64,000 nt of DNA from Cruorifilaria tuberocauda (Eukaryota > Nematoda > Chromadorea > Rhabditida > Onchocercidae). Where the stretch lies: contig JABVXU010000307.1 of assembly GCA_013365365.1 (NCBI GenBank), forward strand, positions 1 through 64,000, given 5' to 3'. The translations under genes and the position numbers were made by a program. Below, in pieces: positions 12,501 to 25,877 of the stretch. The notes beneath the pieces are model-generated. The model worked only from the letters and a program-made list of their open reading frames with translations. It did not search any database and was not told where the DNA came from. Position 1 is the first letter of the stretch, and each line of letters opens with the position of its first letter.

Positions 12501-15500
12501 TAATAGCTATGTTCTGGTGACAAAACTTGGAGAGAGCGATTTTTTGCTAAGAATTATTGACGACGAGGACGATATTGATGGTTTAAATTCATTAAATTTC
12601 TAATCCAGTATTATCTAATGATGACATGAAATTTGCAGTAAACATTTACAATTGTAGCAATAAATAATTAATTAGCGAAGGACAAACCTAAAAATATTGA
12701 TTTGTAACTAAGATTATATTGTACTGCGATGAAACATACGTTGAGTCTGTTAAAGCCTTAAATATTAAAAATTTCGTTGGTAGAATTCTACAGTTTGCAT
12801 TTCTTACCGGCAAAAGAATATCCTTGGTATATTCATGTCTATAGGTGTTTTTTCTTGCAGAAATCGAAAATCAAGGTTATATTGATGGTGCTGATGATAG
12901 ATTATTGCAACCTACGGTAAATATTTTATTTTTTTTTTCAGTTATCATTTTCTTTCAGTTTTTCTTTTTATTTGACTTTTCATCATGTTTTCCTTATGAA
13001 TTTTTGTGTATATAAAACATCATCAGGCTGTGATAAGAACAATTTTACGTCACTCAATTCTATGTCTAATATAGTTGCTCGTCAGGGGAATTCCTATACA
13101 TTTTGTCATTTTCTCTTGCAGTCATCTGTGGTGCAGGAAGATAATTCTCATAATTCTTTCAATCCTAATCAACACCAGTATGATGTTGATCCTATTACTT
13201 CTTCGTTAGCAAAAACTGGAGCTATTGCTAATGGCTTCCTACACGATTCACAACTTGCTATTCCATCTGTTAGTTATTTAATTCATTGTAAGATATTTGA
13301 AGTTTAAAAGAACTCGATTTAAACCACTGATAGTTTGAGTGATAAAACATAGATGAACTGTTCTACCGTGGTAATTAAGTGGAATGGATAGGAAACGGAC
13401 ATTTTTGGGAAACTTAAACGAATGATTAGGAAAGTTATTGAAAATTGCTTTTCATTGCGTATTTTTCAAGTTAGAAAACTATGAGGTCACTAAAACAATT
13501 CTGTAAGCATTAAAAAGATTTTCACAGTATAAATATACATTTGTATTTGTTACATTTGTTCGATTTAAATTCGATAAAATCTCTCGTGTCATTTAGACGA
13601 ACAATAGATATGAATGTTTCAAGGAATCAACATTAGTTCCGGAGATGAGGTCGACAGACGACTATTTGCCATATAAGGTTTTGAATGATAAGGTGGTTTC
13701 TTTTGTCCGAGCAAAGGGTCCCATCAAGGTATCTCACATTCATTAATACAAATACGGAGAGTGATTCTTTGTTTTAAGAAATAAGTTTGAATATTATATA
13801 TTTTAAAAGTGGTGAAAAAAAGTTATGGGTGACGAAATTTGTTCATTTTGTTTAGAAGTTAATATCGCAATTATTATATGGGTAAAAATTTTTTCTTCAC
13901 TTTTACAACTTCTATACTATATGGTCTCCATTTTAGATCTCCAATTTATCGAAGGTTTTTTATGAAGAAGAAGGTCGAAACATCAATCCTAAAAAGTATC
14001 CAGAAGGCACATGGGAGAATGTCATTCGAAAATTACTTTCGGATGACATGCATTCAGAACTCATAGTTCGAGATGGTGTTAGTTACTTTATTTATTCGGA
14101 ATCTGATATTCGGTAATTTTTTTCAAACTGAAATTATTCTCCATCAACTTGATCCATGTTATTGGACCGTAAAAAATTTTTCATTTATAGTTTGATGGAA
14201 TTTTAGGCATAAATTTCTCAAATTAAAGCTTTATTTCTATTTTAGCCATTTTTGATTTCAGTTCTTTTATGGCCATTTTTTAGGTACTTCATCTTCGAGA
14301 AAGCTTCCAGAAATCAGTTTTTCGATCTGCTCGTCCATTGGATGATTGGACAAGTAGTACTCAAAATAAGAACGAACAGCCATTGTCTTTGAGTACCACT
14401 GATAATAGCGTACCGATAGCTATAGTTGGTCTTCCTTATTTTCAAACTGATTGTGTTTCTTCACTTCTAAATTTCTAAATCTAAAAACCGAAAATTTATC
14501 GTTTGCAGATCTATGACTTATTAGTAGAAGCGGGAAGATCTCTTTCTCAAAATGAATTAGTCGAGAAACTGAGTGCAAGGGGCATCAAAGTGAATATTTG
14601 TCAGCTCATAGTCAAGCTAATGACAAAATTCAAGGATGTGTTCCGTTTCGAATTTCGTTTGGCAGGTACTATGAGTATGAGTTTTTCTACATAATGAAAA
14701 TAGAATAAGGTCTTGAAACTGTAGAAAATCAAATGTTACGTCTGAAAAAAATGAAATAATGAGTTGCTAAATCAATTGATAATGTGAGCCTAAAGTAAAT
14801 GAAACAAAGACTTTAAATAAACTGAAACACAATAGTTGCGGTCAGTAATTCTTTCTTATCATACCATCGTCGGATCTTTAGAAAAGTGAAACATATTAAC
14901 GTTCAGGAACTTCGATATCTTTGGTGGATGGTGCCGAAAGACCTGAAGAACCAACCGTCTCCTCTTATTTGCCATCTTTGATGGAATCAGTTAAAATAGT
15001 CACTCACATCATGTCGGATTACTGTTCGACTGCCGAACTCGCTAGCAATATTTTCAAACCAGTAGGTTCCATTTACAGTTTTTCCCTGCATATGGTAGCT
15101 CGTGTCATTTCTGTATTAAGCTATTATTAAATAAAATTGTGAAAATTAATTTCCAGATTATTTTTTGGAATGATGTAATATGTTTTTAAGCAGTCATGTA
15201 ATTCGAATAGATCCTAGATAGTTATACTTTACTTTTCTCGATGGCTACCTTACTGTAAGTTAAATTCTCCTTCGCTGTAACTTAACCACTTAATGGTTAT
15301 TAAGTTTAACCTAATAATTGTTTTGCGGGGAATAGTCGAAAGTTTGTTTCACATTTTATTTCTCATTGTTATAAACTGGATAAATGAAAAAAGAATGACG
15401 AAATATGGGAAATCATTTTCATCTTTTGTTCAGGTTTTACTAATAGATCTTGTATTAATTGCCGAACCGCTGGAGAGATTTCGAATCCAGGCATCATTTA

Positions 15501-16863
15501 GACTTCGCTCTTCTGAACCTGCATACTATTCATTTGAAAAAAAAATGCGGTAAGTACTCCTGCGCATAAAGTAATATAAATTTTTTATGAGATTTAAATC
15601 ATCTCATTTATCACTTAGCTAAGAGCAACGCGGTTTAAGAAAAAATGGGTAGATTTATATTCAAGATGAATATCAGAATTTGAAACAAAATTTCATATAA
15701 AGTATGCTACCACTGTGTGTTTTTAGTTTACACTACTTCTCTTATGGTAAAGGAATGGAATATATGGTAGATAAACCCATAAAAGATTGTAATTACGCTT
15801 TCTGCGATGCCAAATATGATAAAGTTTATCGAGTTAAGTGCATAGATGAGGTAGGTCGTGATGGCGTTGTGTCGGTTTATTTGATTGATGAGATGCGCAA
15901 TCAAAATGTACCAGTGAATCAACTGCGAAAGGTATGGAATAGTTTTTTTCTTTTTTCGAAATTTAGAATTGAAGATAATGTGTGGATTTTATGAATTAAC
16001 TAGGGCATTATAATTAGTTTGAAATCTCACGTCCAATTCGGGAATTTCTCAATCCAAAAAAAAACTTTATACTCATGAAGACTTACAATATTATAGTAAT
16101 GTTTTGTTCAATTTATATATATATATATATATAAAAACCTGATTTTCAGAATATAAATCATTTTTCAACAGATTTAGTGATTGATTTTTGAAGGAAATAA
16201 ATTTTTAGCTAACGGATGATTATGTGGGACCAGCATATGGTGTGGTAGCAAAGACTGCAGCATTTGCGATTATACCAGGAAAAGAAGTGAGAAAATTATT
16301 TTATTTTTATCTTGTGCTTCATTTGTAGTTTTCAAGATAATTTAAGTTAAAGAGGAATAAACTATATGCGATTGAAACAACTAGTTTTATATTTTAGTAA
16401 GCAGTGGAGAAAAAAATCTCATAACGTCGTTAACTCTTAAAATATATCCACTTCCAATCTTCCAAAGGAAGTTAACTTCAAACAATTTTTGTTGCTTTAG
16501 AACAAGTTTCATGAATATTTCTCTCTGGTTTGTTCAAAGTTTCTTCGGAATGTTGCACAGGATATTCAAGCCGACGTAATTTCTGAGGTAAGCTCTTATT
16601 TTAGATTTATATGAAAATCAGTACAAACTATGTCAAGATGGAAATATTTATTTTTAAAGATTGAAAATATCAAATAGATTGATATTTTTCTCCATAAAGC
16701 ATTTCTCTTTCTTAGTTCATTTTTGAATGCATAGAGTTCATTCCACTTTAAGCCTTCAAAAAATCTGTTCGAGTTGAAGCAGTTGTATAGCGAGGTATAC
16801 GACAGTTTAAATGTACCGGCAACATTTGTGCGACAGCATTTAATCCACATGATTTCTTCATAA
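9515..16863 (+). CDS. lotr-1: LOTUS (OST-HTH) and Tudor domain protein, TDRD5/TDRD7/LOTR-1 type
   Basis: Twenty phase-compatible exons: 9515-9609, 10100-10322, 10388-10433, 10613-10802, 11077-11216, 11575-11636, 12171-12281, 12412-12580, 12861-12916, 13122-13268, 13597-13728, 13937-14077, 14284-14424, 14509-14665, 14907-15061, 15434-15549, 15727-15931, 16209-16286, 16501-16587 and about 16735-16863; roughly 859 residues. LOTUS 1 spans residues 4-85 (LCRIYKEMYGKDL, then FSQLKALL). LOTUS 2 spans 253-335 (LITLIEQHGGEISFSELKKS). LOTUS 3 spans about 440-515 (VSFVRAKGPIKISNLSKVF). A fourth partial winged-helix-like stretch lies at 552-605. An extended Tudor domain covers about 675-815 (VYRVKCIDEVGRDGVVSVYL). 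Such proteins sit in germ granules, where LOTUS domains bind Vasa-type helicases or RNA and Tudor domains bind methylarginine. The exon at 10388, the donor after residue 504 and the last exon are the weakest parts. Confidence 0.85.
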
Positions 16864-18453
16864 CCATGATGAAATTCATATTCGTTAATTTATATTTAAT
16901 TTATAATTTCAATTTATAATTTAATTTATAATTTCATATTCGTTAATTTATACTCATATTCGCTAATTTATGCCTTTGATCAAATGGTCTACTGTACCTA
17001 TATATAACTGTTAATAATGCTATATATAATTGAGTTAATTGCGATTTTTAGAAACGTATTGTTATAGGTTTCATATTTATTGTTATAGGTTGAAAAACAT
17101 TGCTTTAATTGTTTTGTTTAATGAAATTCATAATTCCGTGAATTTTATATGTTTGAAGTAACTCAGTTTTTTAATATTTGTAGAATTTGAAGAATAAATT
17201 CGTAAACAGGATGCAACACGGAATTTTTAATTTCGTCAAATTTTCTCAAGAGTTTCGATTCTCCAAAAAGATAAATGATGATGGCGAACTCAGTAATAGA
17301 GTAAATACAATGAATCAATTATTTTTCGATGGAATTGATAGTTTTTAGGTAATGAAATCCTCTTAGCTCATATTTCGTTATTATGTAGTACACATAGGAA
17401 ATTGCGGAAAATTGCATAGACTTATTTGAACATAAAAAATAATTACAGTTTGAATACTATGTCGCTTATGTCTTTATATGACTTGAAATCGTAGGCGAGG
17501 AAAGCACTTGAAAATTACGAAAAGATATACGAAATCAAATTTTGTTTTTTTGTATTTACCATGCACTACTGTAATGTTAACTAACCTTCAGAAAGAAATT
17601 AGGATTAAAATTCATCTGACAAAGACTATTATTACTGAGAAGTATGCATTACTACACAAATTATGTGTTCTTATGGGTCATACGTGGAGCAGTGCTAGCA
17701 GGATTGTCTGCCTTACTAATTTTTCTGGAAATTAAGCAAAAACGACCCGTCGAAAACGCTGAATGTCGCTTTCGAATATTCCTTTATTATTTTCTAGCTT
17801 AATGCTTTTAATCATGGAAGACCGCTACTTGATCACTGTTGTCCTGCAAGATCTTAAACAAATGGCATCTTAAACATCTTAACAAAATTTCATTTCGGTA
17901 ATTTGCAAGCAATCGAACATTTTAATTATTGTGGAAATAGGAATGTATCTTAGTCGCTATAATTTTAATCAAATGTATGCTCAGTTTGTGGCCTGATTTG
18001 ATGCCAGACGATAAATTCTATTATTTGAATTACTTGAATATGTGCATGCGCAATAATACGTTCATAAACAAACGGCAATGAAAATTCTCGTTACTCCATG
18101 TTATTTAATTTTGATTTAAGCTATACATTGTTCCTTCCCGAACGATCATAGAAATTCACTTCAATTTCTTTTGTTCAATATCCTGTTTTTTATGATAACG
18201 CGTTGTGTAGACCGGGAAACCTTTTACTTCTAACACCGTCTTGATTTATATATTCAGACAATATCAACCTAAACTAGCTATAAACAAGTAATCAGCAGGT
18301 ACCGCGTCACTAATTACTACAAGCAGAGAAAGGACCGGTATTTACTGGAGATTTATGTCATGCTTATCTAAATATTAATAAATTTCGAGAAATAAACTCG
18401 TATTTCAGCGCTGTACAAAAAAATATGTCAAAATGAGATCAATATCCAAATTT
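16864..18453. other. Tail-to-tail spacer between the LOTUS/Tudor gene and nicalin
   Basis: The flanking genes converge here, so this stretch should hold both 3'UTRs. Short repeats of AATTTATAATTTCATATTCG type occur at about 16890-16975. A 75-codon frame at 17508-17735 has no recognisable domain, and I do not call it. Nothing else is supportable. Confidence 0.6.
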
Positions 18454-21400
18454 TCATAATTTTCTAAGTTTAACAAGCACGGCTTCAACGGATGTCTGCA
18501 ACACCGGCGCAACAAAATATAACGCTGACAAATAAAGCGTTATAATAGCTGCTAACAGAAGTTCAAAAACAGCTGGCTTCGCTCGGTGCGCCATTAGACG
18601 ATCTTCCAATATACCATAAAGCAACACGTCTGCCACAGAAACTGGTTCCACGACAGTTTGTCCGGAAGTATACCTAAAATAAATATGACATGCAACTGAA
18701 AATTTTACTTATTTTGCAGGTATTAAAGCCCGAAATACCAATCAAATCCACGAAATTTAATTTTAATCTCTTGAATGTTGGTGAAGATAAAAAGATATGT
18801 TTTTAGCATAAGGACTGACTCAACACCAACTTCCATTGCGTAACTTCTTTCTACATCAAATATCTCATCACTTTCCCTCTATAAACAAATCTGATTGTAA
18901 CAGTATAATATACCTGATAACAGTATCCCTAAGGTTAGCTACAATCCATTCGCTGTTGGCAGCCAAAGAACGAGATTTACTTCCAAACTGTTGCAACCAG
19001 TTTGATAATCGTTTTCTGTTAACATCTCCCGGTGCCAAAATCGAGCATGTTGAAACATTTCCTTCATGTGCACACTTCGCACTTGGTAAATTTAACACAT
19101 AAATCAAGAGAGCTTCACCAATAGTTCGTACATTTGCCTAAAACTTATTCGAACTCGGCGATTGAAATAATTCACTAAACGGAAATGAAGTAAACTGGAA
19201 GATAAATGCACTGATATGAACCACCAATGATAGAAAGTGATAAAATACTTTCATCCTTCTATCCCTACCACCTACATATTTTCCGTGTAAACTGGTAATA
19301 CACGAATGCAGATTGTTATGAACGATTTTATCGAAGACTAACTGCGATTTTATGATTTTTAGAAAAATGATCTTTAATTAATTAAACAATTCCGTAAAAA
19401 TTTAGTAAAAAGTAATTTGCGACGTCATACTTCTAAAACATCCATTTCGACCTGTGATGGTGTGTCCAAAAATGAACTTCTACCAGAATCCGAATGTGAT
19501 TTGAAATGTGAGAGCGTAAGAGCGGGCAAACGTTGAATTGAAAATCTAAAATTTCTAAGGGAATGGTTTGCAGATAAGTCAAATTCATCCGGAAAAAAAA
19601 TATGAATAATTTACAGAAAAATAGTAACTGAGAATCGATTTGAATTTTCACCAACTGTTAAGCATTTTTCAAGTATTTGCGGTTCTAAAAAACCAATCAG
19701 CAATAATCAGTTTTCTTGAGAAAGTGAACAATTTCGTTTTCGCAATACAATTTTTTGACAACTCGAAATTTTATGAAGTTTCAGTATTATAAAATAAACA
19801 AGAATAAACATTTACCGTTCGTGTTCCCAGGCCAGCACGTCAGCGTTCAGATTAATTTTTTTCGATACAATTTCTATAGTTCGATTTGGAGATGTAGCAT
19901 CTTTCAGCAGTAGGAAAAACCGTCCAACAGGAGATGTTTCAGTGGGCATCTTTGATACATGCGCTATAAGGATTCTGTCTTTTCCCACGGAGTCAAGACA
20001 CACGACAAGTTCGACATTTGTTTCTGCAAGCTTTAAAATACATATCTTAATCTAAATTTATTTAAATCGAAAAATTCCACAAACCTAATAGCTGTCCACT
20101 TTTTAAGCAAATTCCCAACAGTCAAACTCTCCTAGCTCGCGATACGTCTCTCTGTCGTCTAGTTTATTTTGAAAAGTAAAATTAAACTTGATTTGCTAAG
20201 CAATAATTACCGATCTGCTTATCAATATGTTCTTCCAGCCACTGGCGACTACCCTGATAATTGAACTTTCCACCAGCAGTGAGCAAAAACATCATATTAT
20301 ATTTAGGTTTCATTGTGTTCTGCAAGAAAGAATAAAAAATCTAATTACATATGCTAAATTCAATCTTTAGTACACTTACCTGAAAAAATATAGAATTATT
20401 CTCCTCGCTCTGCAATGACACAAGCATAAAAAGCAATAGAAAAAACAAAAAACAATTTTTATTGACAGTATTGAGATCGCATTACCAAAATTAAACAGTA
20501 GAATTAAATAACACCAGAGAAAACATGATAAATACATCTGAACGTAAGCAATCTACCCGTGAACAGAATCGTGTTACCAAAACCAAACACGATTTCAATT
20601 CTACGGGTTGATCGAAAACGACGGCGTTACTGAAAGCAAGGCAGCAGAATGGTGATAGCTTTAACACTTGGGTACTCTAACTCAACAAGCAGCATAGACT
20701 TACAGAACCATAGAAGCGGGAGAAGATAGCCAGTAATTCGAGCAGTGCCGCCACACCACTTCCGTTAGCATCTGCACCAATTGCTAATCCTGGTACTGCT
20801 GAATGGCTGTCATAATGTGCAGCCACAACAATCATTGGCGAATTTCGATCTGCTGACCAAAGATGCCCCTTAAAATAGAATTTGTTTTCATCTTTACTAA
20901 TTTACGACGACTAGAATAATCTTCCTCGTTTTCAAATTTTAGCCTATTACTATTATCCTCCGAAACTATAACAATGGGAAATATTCTTTTCTGCACAAAC
21001 ATTTGTATTTCATAAGACATACGTATGTTTACAACTGGACAAAGCACATAGTCTCATAGCTGGAAGGAATGAATATATCTTAACAAAAAAACTCTTATCT
21101 GTTATCTCTAGAATATTTCGATACATTAAGTACGCGCCACGTGCCACATTTTATCACACATTTCATAGTGACGTATTATAAATTATACTATGAAATGAAT
21201 GGCATTCTCTCATACTTTTCACTCTCTTACAATTGCATCTATCAAAAATCTTATTACTCTCTGCAGTCTTGAAAATTCGAAAAAAGAACAAAATAAATAT
21301 AACATAGCGAACATAATCAGAAGAACTCTAAGGGAACCAAGGAGAGGGGAGAAATGATGACATGAAGATGAAGCTGAAAACAATATAAAGAAAACTAAGG

Positions 21401-23072
21401 AAAAACCTTAGATAAGAATTATTATCCTTTATAACAGTATATAACAGTAGACTAATAATATTGACGCCAACTTTCTTGACCACAAATTAGATCAAGATCA
21501 AACTACATAATATTCAAATATTTGGAAGACTTTTAATTTGGGTAAAATAATACACACTTACTATAACATTAGCCGATTTTGGCACCACGATATTGTTAGA
21601 AACTGATGCTGACGACGAAAATTGAAAAATATTTGCGCTTATTGCATTTAGCAATTGTTGGACGGCAGTCGTCGATCTCAAAATATCTGTTTCTTGTTTA
21701 ATAGCAATGACTATTCGTGTTACGATAAATATTTCTGGTGTTTCTACTACCAAACAAAGGTAACCTTTCATTCAATTTACGTTAATAAATTTACGCACTA
21801 ATTTACCTTAAATTTTACGCCCACTTAACTTGCTAGAATGGACAATTAAGAAAGGAAATTTTAATGAAATTAGCATATATAGGAAACCTTTTAGAAAATG
21901 CAGTTACTTCTGTGATGAGAGCCTGCAACTCCGGTTGTTGATGTACTACATATACTGCTATATCAGTATTTAAATATAGAAGACTTTTTTCTAATGAAGC
22001 CAACTTCTGCAATGAATGGTAATTTTATTTTTCAATTTCGGATTCAATATAACATAGCCTCAGATCGATGATCAAGCTAGGAATCGCAGAATTCTAGAGA
22101 CGTTAAATCCAAACTTAGAAACCAATCGTAATATACATTAGACAATAATAATTGAATACCGCCATATTAATTATTGTCTTGAAAAAATTAAACAATAACA
22201 ATTTTAACCTCGAATCCGAATATTACTGTATTGAAACATTATTTTAACAAGATATAATCGACTAATGATGGTATCATCATTCTCTTCTACGATTTCAAAT
22301 TGACTAGTAATCTAATTAGGCATTATTTGCATATATGAAATGACCTCCGAGAAAATGTTGTTAGTGGGTACCGAAAAAATTAAGGGCTCACCGCTTTTGT
22401 TGAAGGAGTCAACGTATCTAAATTGGCAGGCAATACAATGAGGACAGCACCAAACGCCTGACTAAACAAAGCTTGTAAATCGCGACCTAATAAGTCACGC
22501 CAGTTCACAACCAAACAGCGCCTAAGAACACTACTATCCAATGATACGGCTTCGTATATTACTGCAAATTGAGTGTTGTCAAATTCCAAAGCAATTTATG
22601 AACCAAAGCCAGAAACAAAATCATGCCCGAATCATAATTTGATTCAAATAAAACCATTACTATGTAATCATATGTAGAAGTTAAAAAAAATGCGAAAAGA
22701 CGAAGTGATGTATCCTTCTCAGTGAAATGTGTTATTATTACAATAACTAAATAAGATGATGGAAATGGATAAATTGCAATAAAACGGCTTATACAAATCT
22801 TCGACTGGACATTATTTTAAGATCTAATAGTTTTACTGAAAAAGAAATGACAGAAAAGAAAAGAAATGACAAATCCAAAATGTCTTACCTTGCCAAGAAC
22901 GACTGCCATGAGGAGTACCAACAATATCATATTGCTGTAAACGATAAGCCTTGAATTCTAACTCAACAGAATCACCTAACTGTGAGCTACTAGCCATACA
23001 CCAAGTCAGTAACATCGAAACATAAACAAATACCAATGGACTTCTTAGCTCATCCAGAAATTCGTCCAACAT
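18454..23072 (-). CDS. nra-2: Nicalin (nra-2), M28-peptidase-like ER membrane protein
   Basis: Eleven minus-strand exons, all in phase: 23072-22889, 22561-22392, 22006-21888, 21676-21562, 20868-20704, 20409-20380, 20319-20211, 20023-19816, 19545-19431, 19137-18914 and 18673-18454; about 552 residues against about 563 in human nicalin. An N-terminal hydrophobic segment (residues 11-27) is followed by [19 protein letters not shown]. The M28-like domain shows [12 protein letters not shown] (AHYD at 213-216), [15 protein letters not shown] and [16 protein letters not shown], then [23 protein letters not shown] and [22 protein letters not shown]-terminal transmembrane helix follows [15 protein letters not shown]. 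Nicalin works with NOMO and TMEM147 in the ER translocon-associated BOS complex; in worms NRA-2 controls receptor assembly. The 30-nt exon 20380-20409 adds ten residues. The gene is head-to-head with cox-5B, 1.56 kb away. Confidence 0.95.
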
Positions 23073-24633
23073 TTCCTATACAAAAGTTTATTAAATTTTT
23101 CTTTGTATCACCTTCAACTGACAAATTTGATGCGTTACACCAAATAAGCATACCAATCATATGTACCAGCAGAGTTGAGAACTCCTATTTATGTGAATTG
23201 CTAATTTTATGGACAATCGATTGGTGCACATTTAAATCCAATCTGAGTATAAGATATGCATGATTTTTTTAAAACAAAACGTCTGTAATTTTATGAGGAA
23301 CCTATGGTACGATATATGCTAAATAAAACAAAAAATTAAATAAAATGATAATTAGTGTGGATCAAAACAAAGCGAGGATGTATAATAAACTGAGCATTTT
23401 AGAAAGCCTGCAAATTTCGCAACCAATACCACAAGAAAGCATATCGCAACAATAAATATCTCGAGGAAACATATAGCAAACATCACAATCAAACAATTAC
23501 TTAAGCATAAGCTAATCTGCGTACAAGTGCAGTCAGCAGAGTTGAAAACAGTTATCCATATAGGTTGCTAATGTTATCGATAATCGACTAGTGCATGTTT
23601 AAATTCAATCTGAGTATAAGAAATGCATGATTGTTTTTAAAGCACTATGCACCTAATTCTATTCCCGTATTACTAAAAGATGTTCGCATTGATATGTATA
23701 TTTTAGGTAATAACATCCATTCAATAAATTCATATCCTAAAGCTTCTTTTCAATCAATATTACTTATCGTAGTGCTAGCATTCATGCTAGCAGAAAGTCA
23801 CTTCCGTAACGTGAATTACTGCCCGTAACGTGTAGACACGGCTGCAGCATACGCCTAAATTAACGCCAATCCAAACGAACTAAAAGCAAAAGAGCAAAGA
23901 TGAATGAAAACTACGTCGTAATAGCTGATGCAATAGCATTCTGTCCCCAAAATATGAATGCTGATTAGCAACGCTGAAAAAATAGTGTATAGAATGAAGA
24001 GAAGAAGAAGAAAGAATATGCAGAAATACTAAAAAATTTTGGTGCTAGATAGTAAGATATAAAAAATATGTCTCTATTAAGAGAGATTGCAGTCTCAAAA
24101 GTTTATACAATAAGCGAGAGAGTTTTAGCGAGCTAATTGGGTATAAGTTAATATTACTGCTAGGCTTATTGTAAGCCTATTTATGGTTTATTGGTTTATT
24201 GTTCGTGGTTTGTATTATATTTAATTTTTTGTATTTGATTATATATATATATATATTACAGAAGTGCTATATTTTGTAGATTAATTAGTCTATTTTAAGC
24301 ATGCTATGTTAAAAATATTGTATTTTGTCTTACTAAATGTTTATTGATTAATTATGCTTTATTAGCATTTTACGGGCTTTCACTTTATTTAGAGCAGTAT
24401 ATTTTAAAATTACTGTGTATAATTTTATTAAATTATTTGTTATAAGTAGTGATGATTTGCTAATGGCAATTAATAATACATTAGTAAATATTTTTGCATG
24501 AAAAATTTCCTCAAAATTTAGCTTTGATTTGCCGAAGTTTTCATTGTGACATTTATTTTTTTACTATTTCATATTGACCGTTTATTATGTGCAATACTTT
24601 TGAATATTTGTTAATTTTATTATTTTTAAGAGA
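23073..24633. other. Head-to-head spacer between nicalin and cox-5B
   Basis: The two genes diverge from here, so both promoters should lie within this 1.56 kb. No gene is supportable: the frames at 23036-23263 and 23631-23828 sit inside a pair of direct repeats. A short (AT)n tract lies at about 24240-24257. No obvious TATA or transcription-factor site can be singled out. Confidence 0.6.
23160..23642. repeat. Pair of ~105-bp direct repeats, 370 bp apart
   Basis: The block at about 23166-23270 (CAGCAGAGTTGA ... TTGCTAAT ... AATCTGAGTATAAGA ... GCATGATT) recurs at about 23534-23638 at roughly 85% identity. The best-conserved part is AATCTGAGTATAAGA followed by ATGCATGATT. The repeats lie between divergent promoters; their function is unknown. 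Confidence 0.65.
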
Positions 24634-25877
24634 ATGGCTCAACTTTGCTCCCACAAACTTTTCACTAGTTTGACGCGCAACACGGCAGCACTACGTGCCG
24701 TTACTATTTCTCTGAAACGTCCCTACGCAAAATCTGCTTCACCTGATGACTATGGCTACTGTAAGTTTCTGTTATTAAATTCTGCAATTCTTCGTATTTG
24801 ATTAATTGAATTACTTATCCGTATCATTAGTATAATTTATTTAATTGAGTTTTTTGTATTTCATTTATCTTTTAGTTTTGTTAGAAAGATATTTGAGAGG
24901 CAGTCTAACGTGCTAAAGATATTGCTGTAATATATGTAATATATTGAATTGGACAAAATTTAATACGAATAATAATATGTAATGCTCAGTGATCCACTTG
25001 TTAAATTTAGAATCATGTGATACCGGTGTATATTAGTAGGATTTGCTTTTGTGTCAATAGAAAGAATGAATTATAATATTTGAGTCTTTAAGGAATCATT
25101 TCACTCCTGGTAGGCTTGGTTTAATTTGAGTTGTTTGTAGACACGGATCCGTTTGAAGCACACGAGGAGTCAATGAAAAGAAGACAGCTTGTTGCAACAT
25201 TTGCTGGTGATGATGTAAGTTGTAGCTGTAAGTCTTAAGCGAGGACATATTGCTGTCGAATAATCAAGTTTTCTTTGGGAAAATGCATAGGATTAAAGGT
25301 CATGTAGTAGAGAATGGCAGAAGTTGCCTCTTACTTGCTACTTTTCCTTTTAAATGAGATTTTAATGACTATTTTCCATTAATTTCTATTTTCAGCGTTA
25401 TGAAACAAAAGTTTATTACAAATTGGAGCATTCATCGCCGGAAAACCCGAATCTTATCCCTTCGGATTTAGATTATCGAATTCTAGCTTGTTTTTGTTAG
25501 TTCATGTTTCAATTTAAAATTAGAATGGATTTAACACTCAAATATCATTAACGGAGCAGTTTGCTCCGTGAGTTCACTGTAGACAGCGATTTTGCACATA
25601 AACAAATAACCAAATTTTTTTCTTGAAGGTCTGCATTACATGATGAATGAATATCTTTTACTAAAAGATTTTAGGATTTAGTGAAAGAATTTTCAATATA
25701 AAGGATGAGTATATTGATTGGCGATAAAAGTGATTTATGTATAGATAGCAGTTTGTTGCAGGTGAGCCAGACTCAACTTTCCCAGTGCTCCTTGTTGTAC
25801 ATGAAGGTGAACCGCAGCGTTGTCGTTGTGGCCATTGGTTTAAGCTTATTGATCAAGAAGGGGCTGATCATGTCTAA
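24634..25877 (+). CDS. cox-5B: Cytochrome c oxidase subunit 5B, mitochondrial
   Basis: Four exons: 24634-24760, 25141-25214, 25396-25495 and 25762-25877; 138 residues. The N-terminus (MAQLCSHKLFTSLTRNTAAL) is rich in Arg, Ser and Thr, as in a mitochondrial targeting peptide. The core RYETKVYYKLEH, then NPNLIPSDLDYRILACFC, and a closing EGEPQRCRCGHWFKLID is the COX5B fold. Cys99, Cys101, Cys121 and Cys123 are the likely structural zinc ligands. The last pair is C-x-C rather than the vertebrate C-x-x-C; I recall the same in other nematodes. The subunit is nuclear-encoded and sits on the matrix side of respiratory complex IV. Exon 3 ends at a GTTAGT donor that splits the codon for Cys101; reading through it would truncate the protein. 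An AG splice acceptor only 3 nt before the ATG suggests spliced-leader trans-splicing. Confidence 0.95.

Noticed and set aside
13026..13121. Extension of the LOTUS/Tudor exon upstream of 13122
   Set aside because: The frame is open, but a TCTCTTGCAG acceptor at 13121 gives the phase required by the previous exon; the extension would not join in phase.
17508..17735. 75-codon plus-strand frame between the convergent genes
   Set aside because: It lies in presumed 3'UTR, shows no domain, and splice phases with neighbours do not help.
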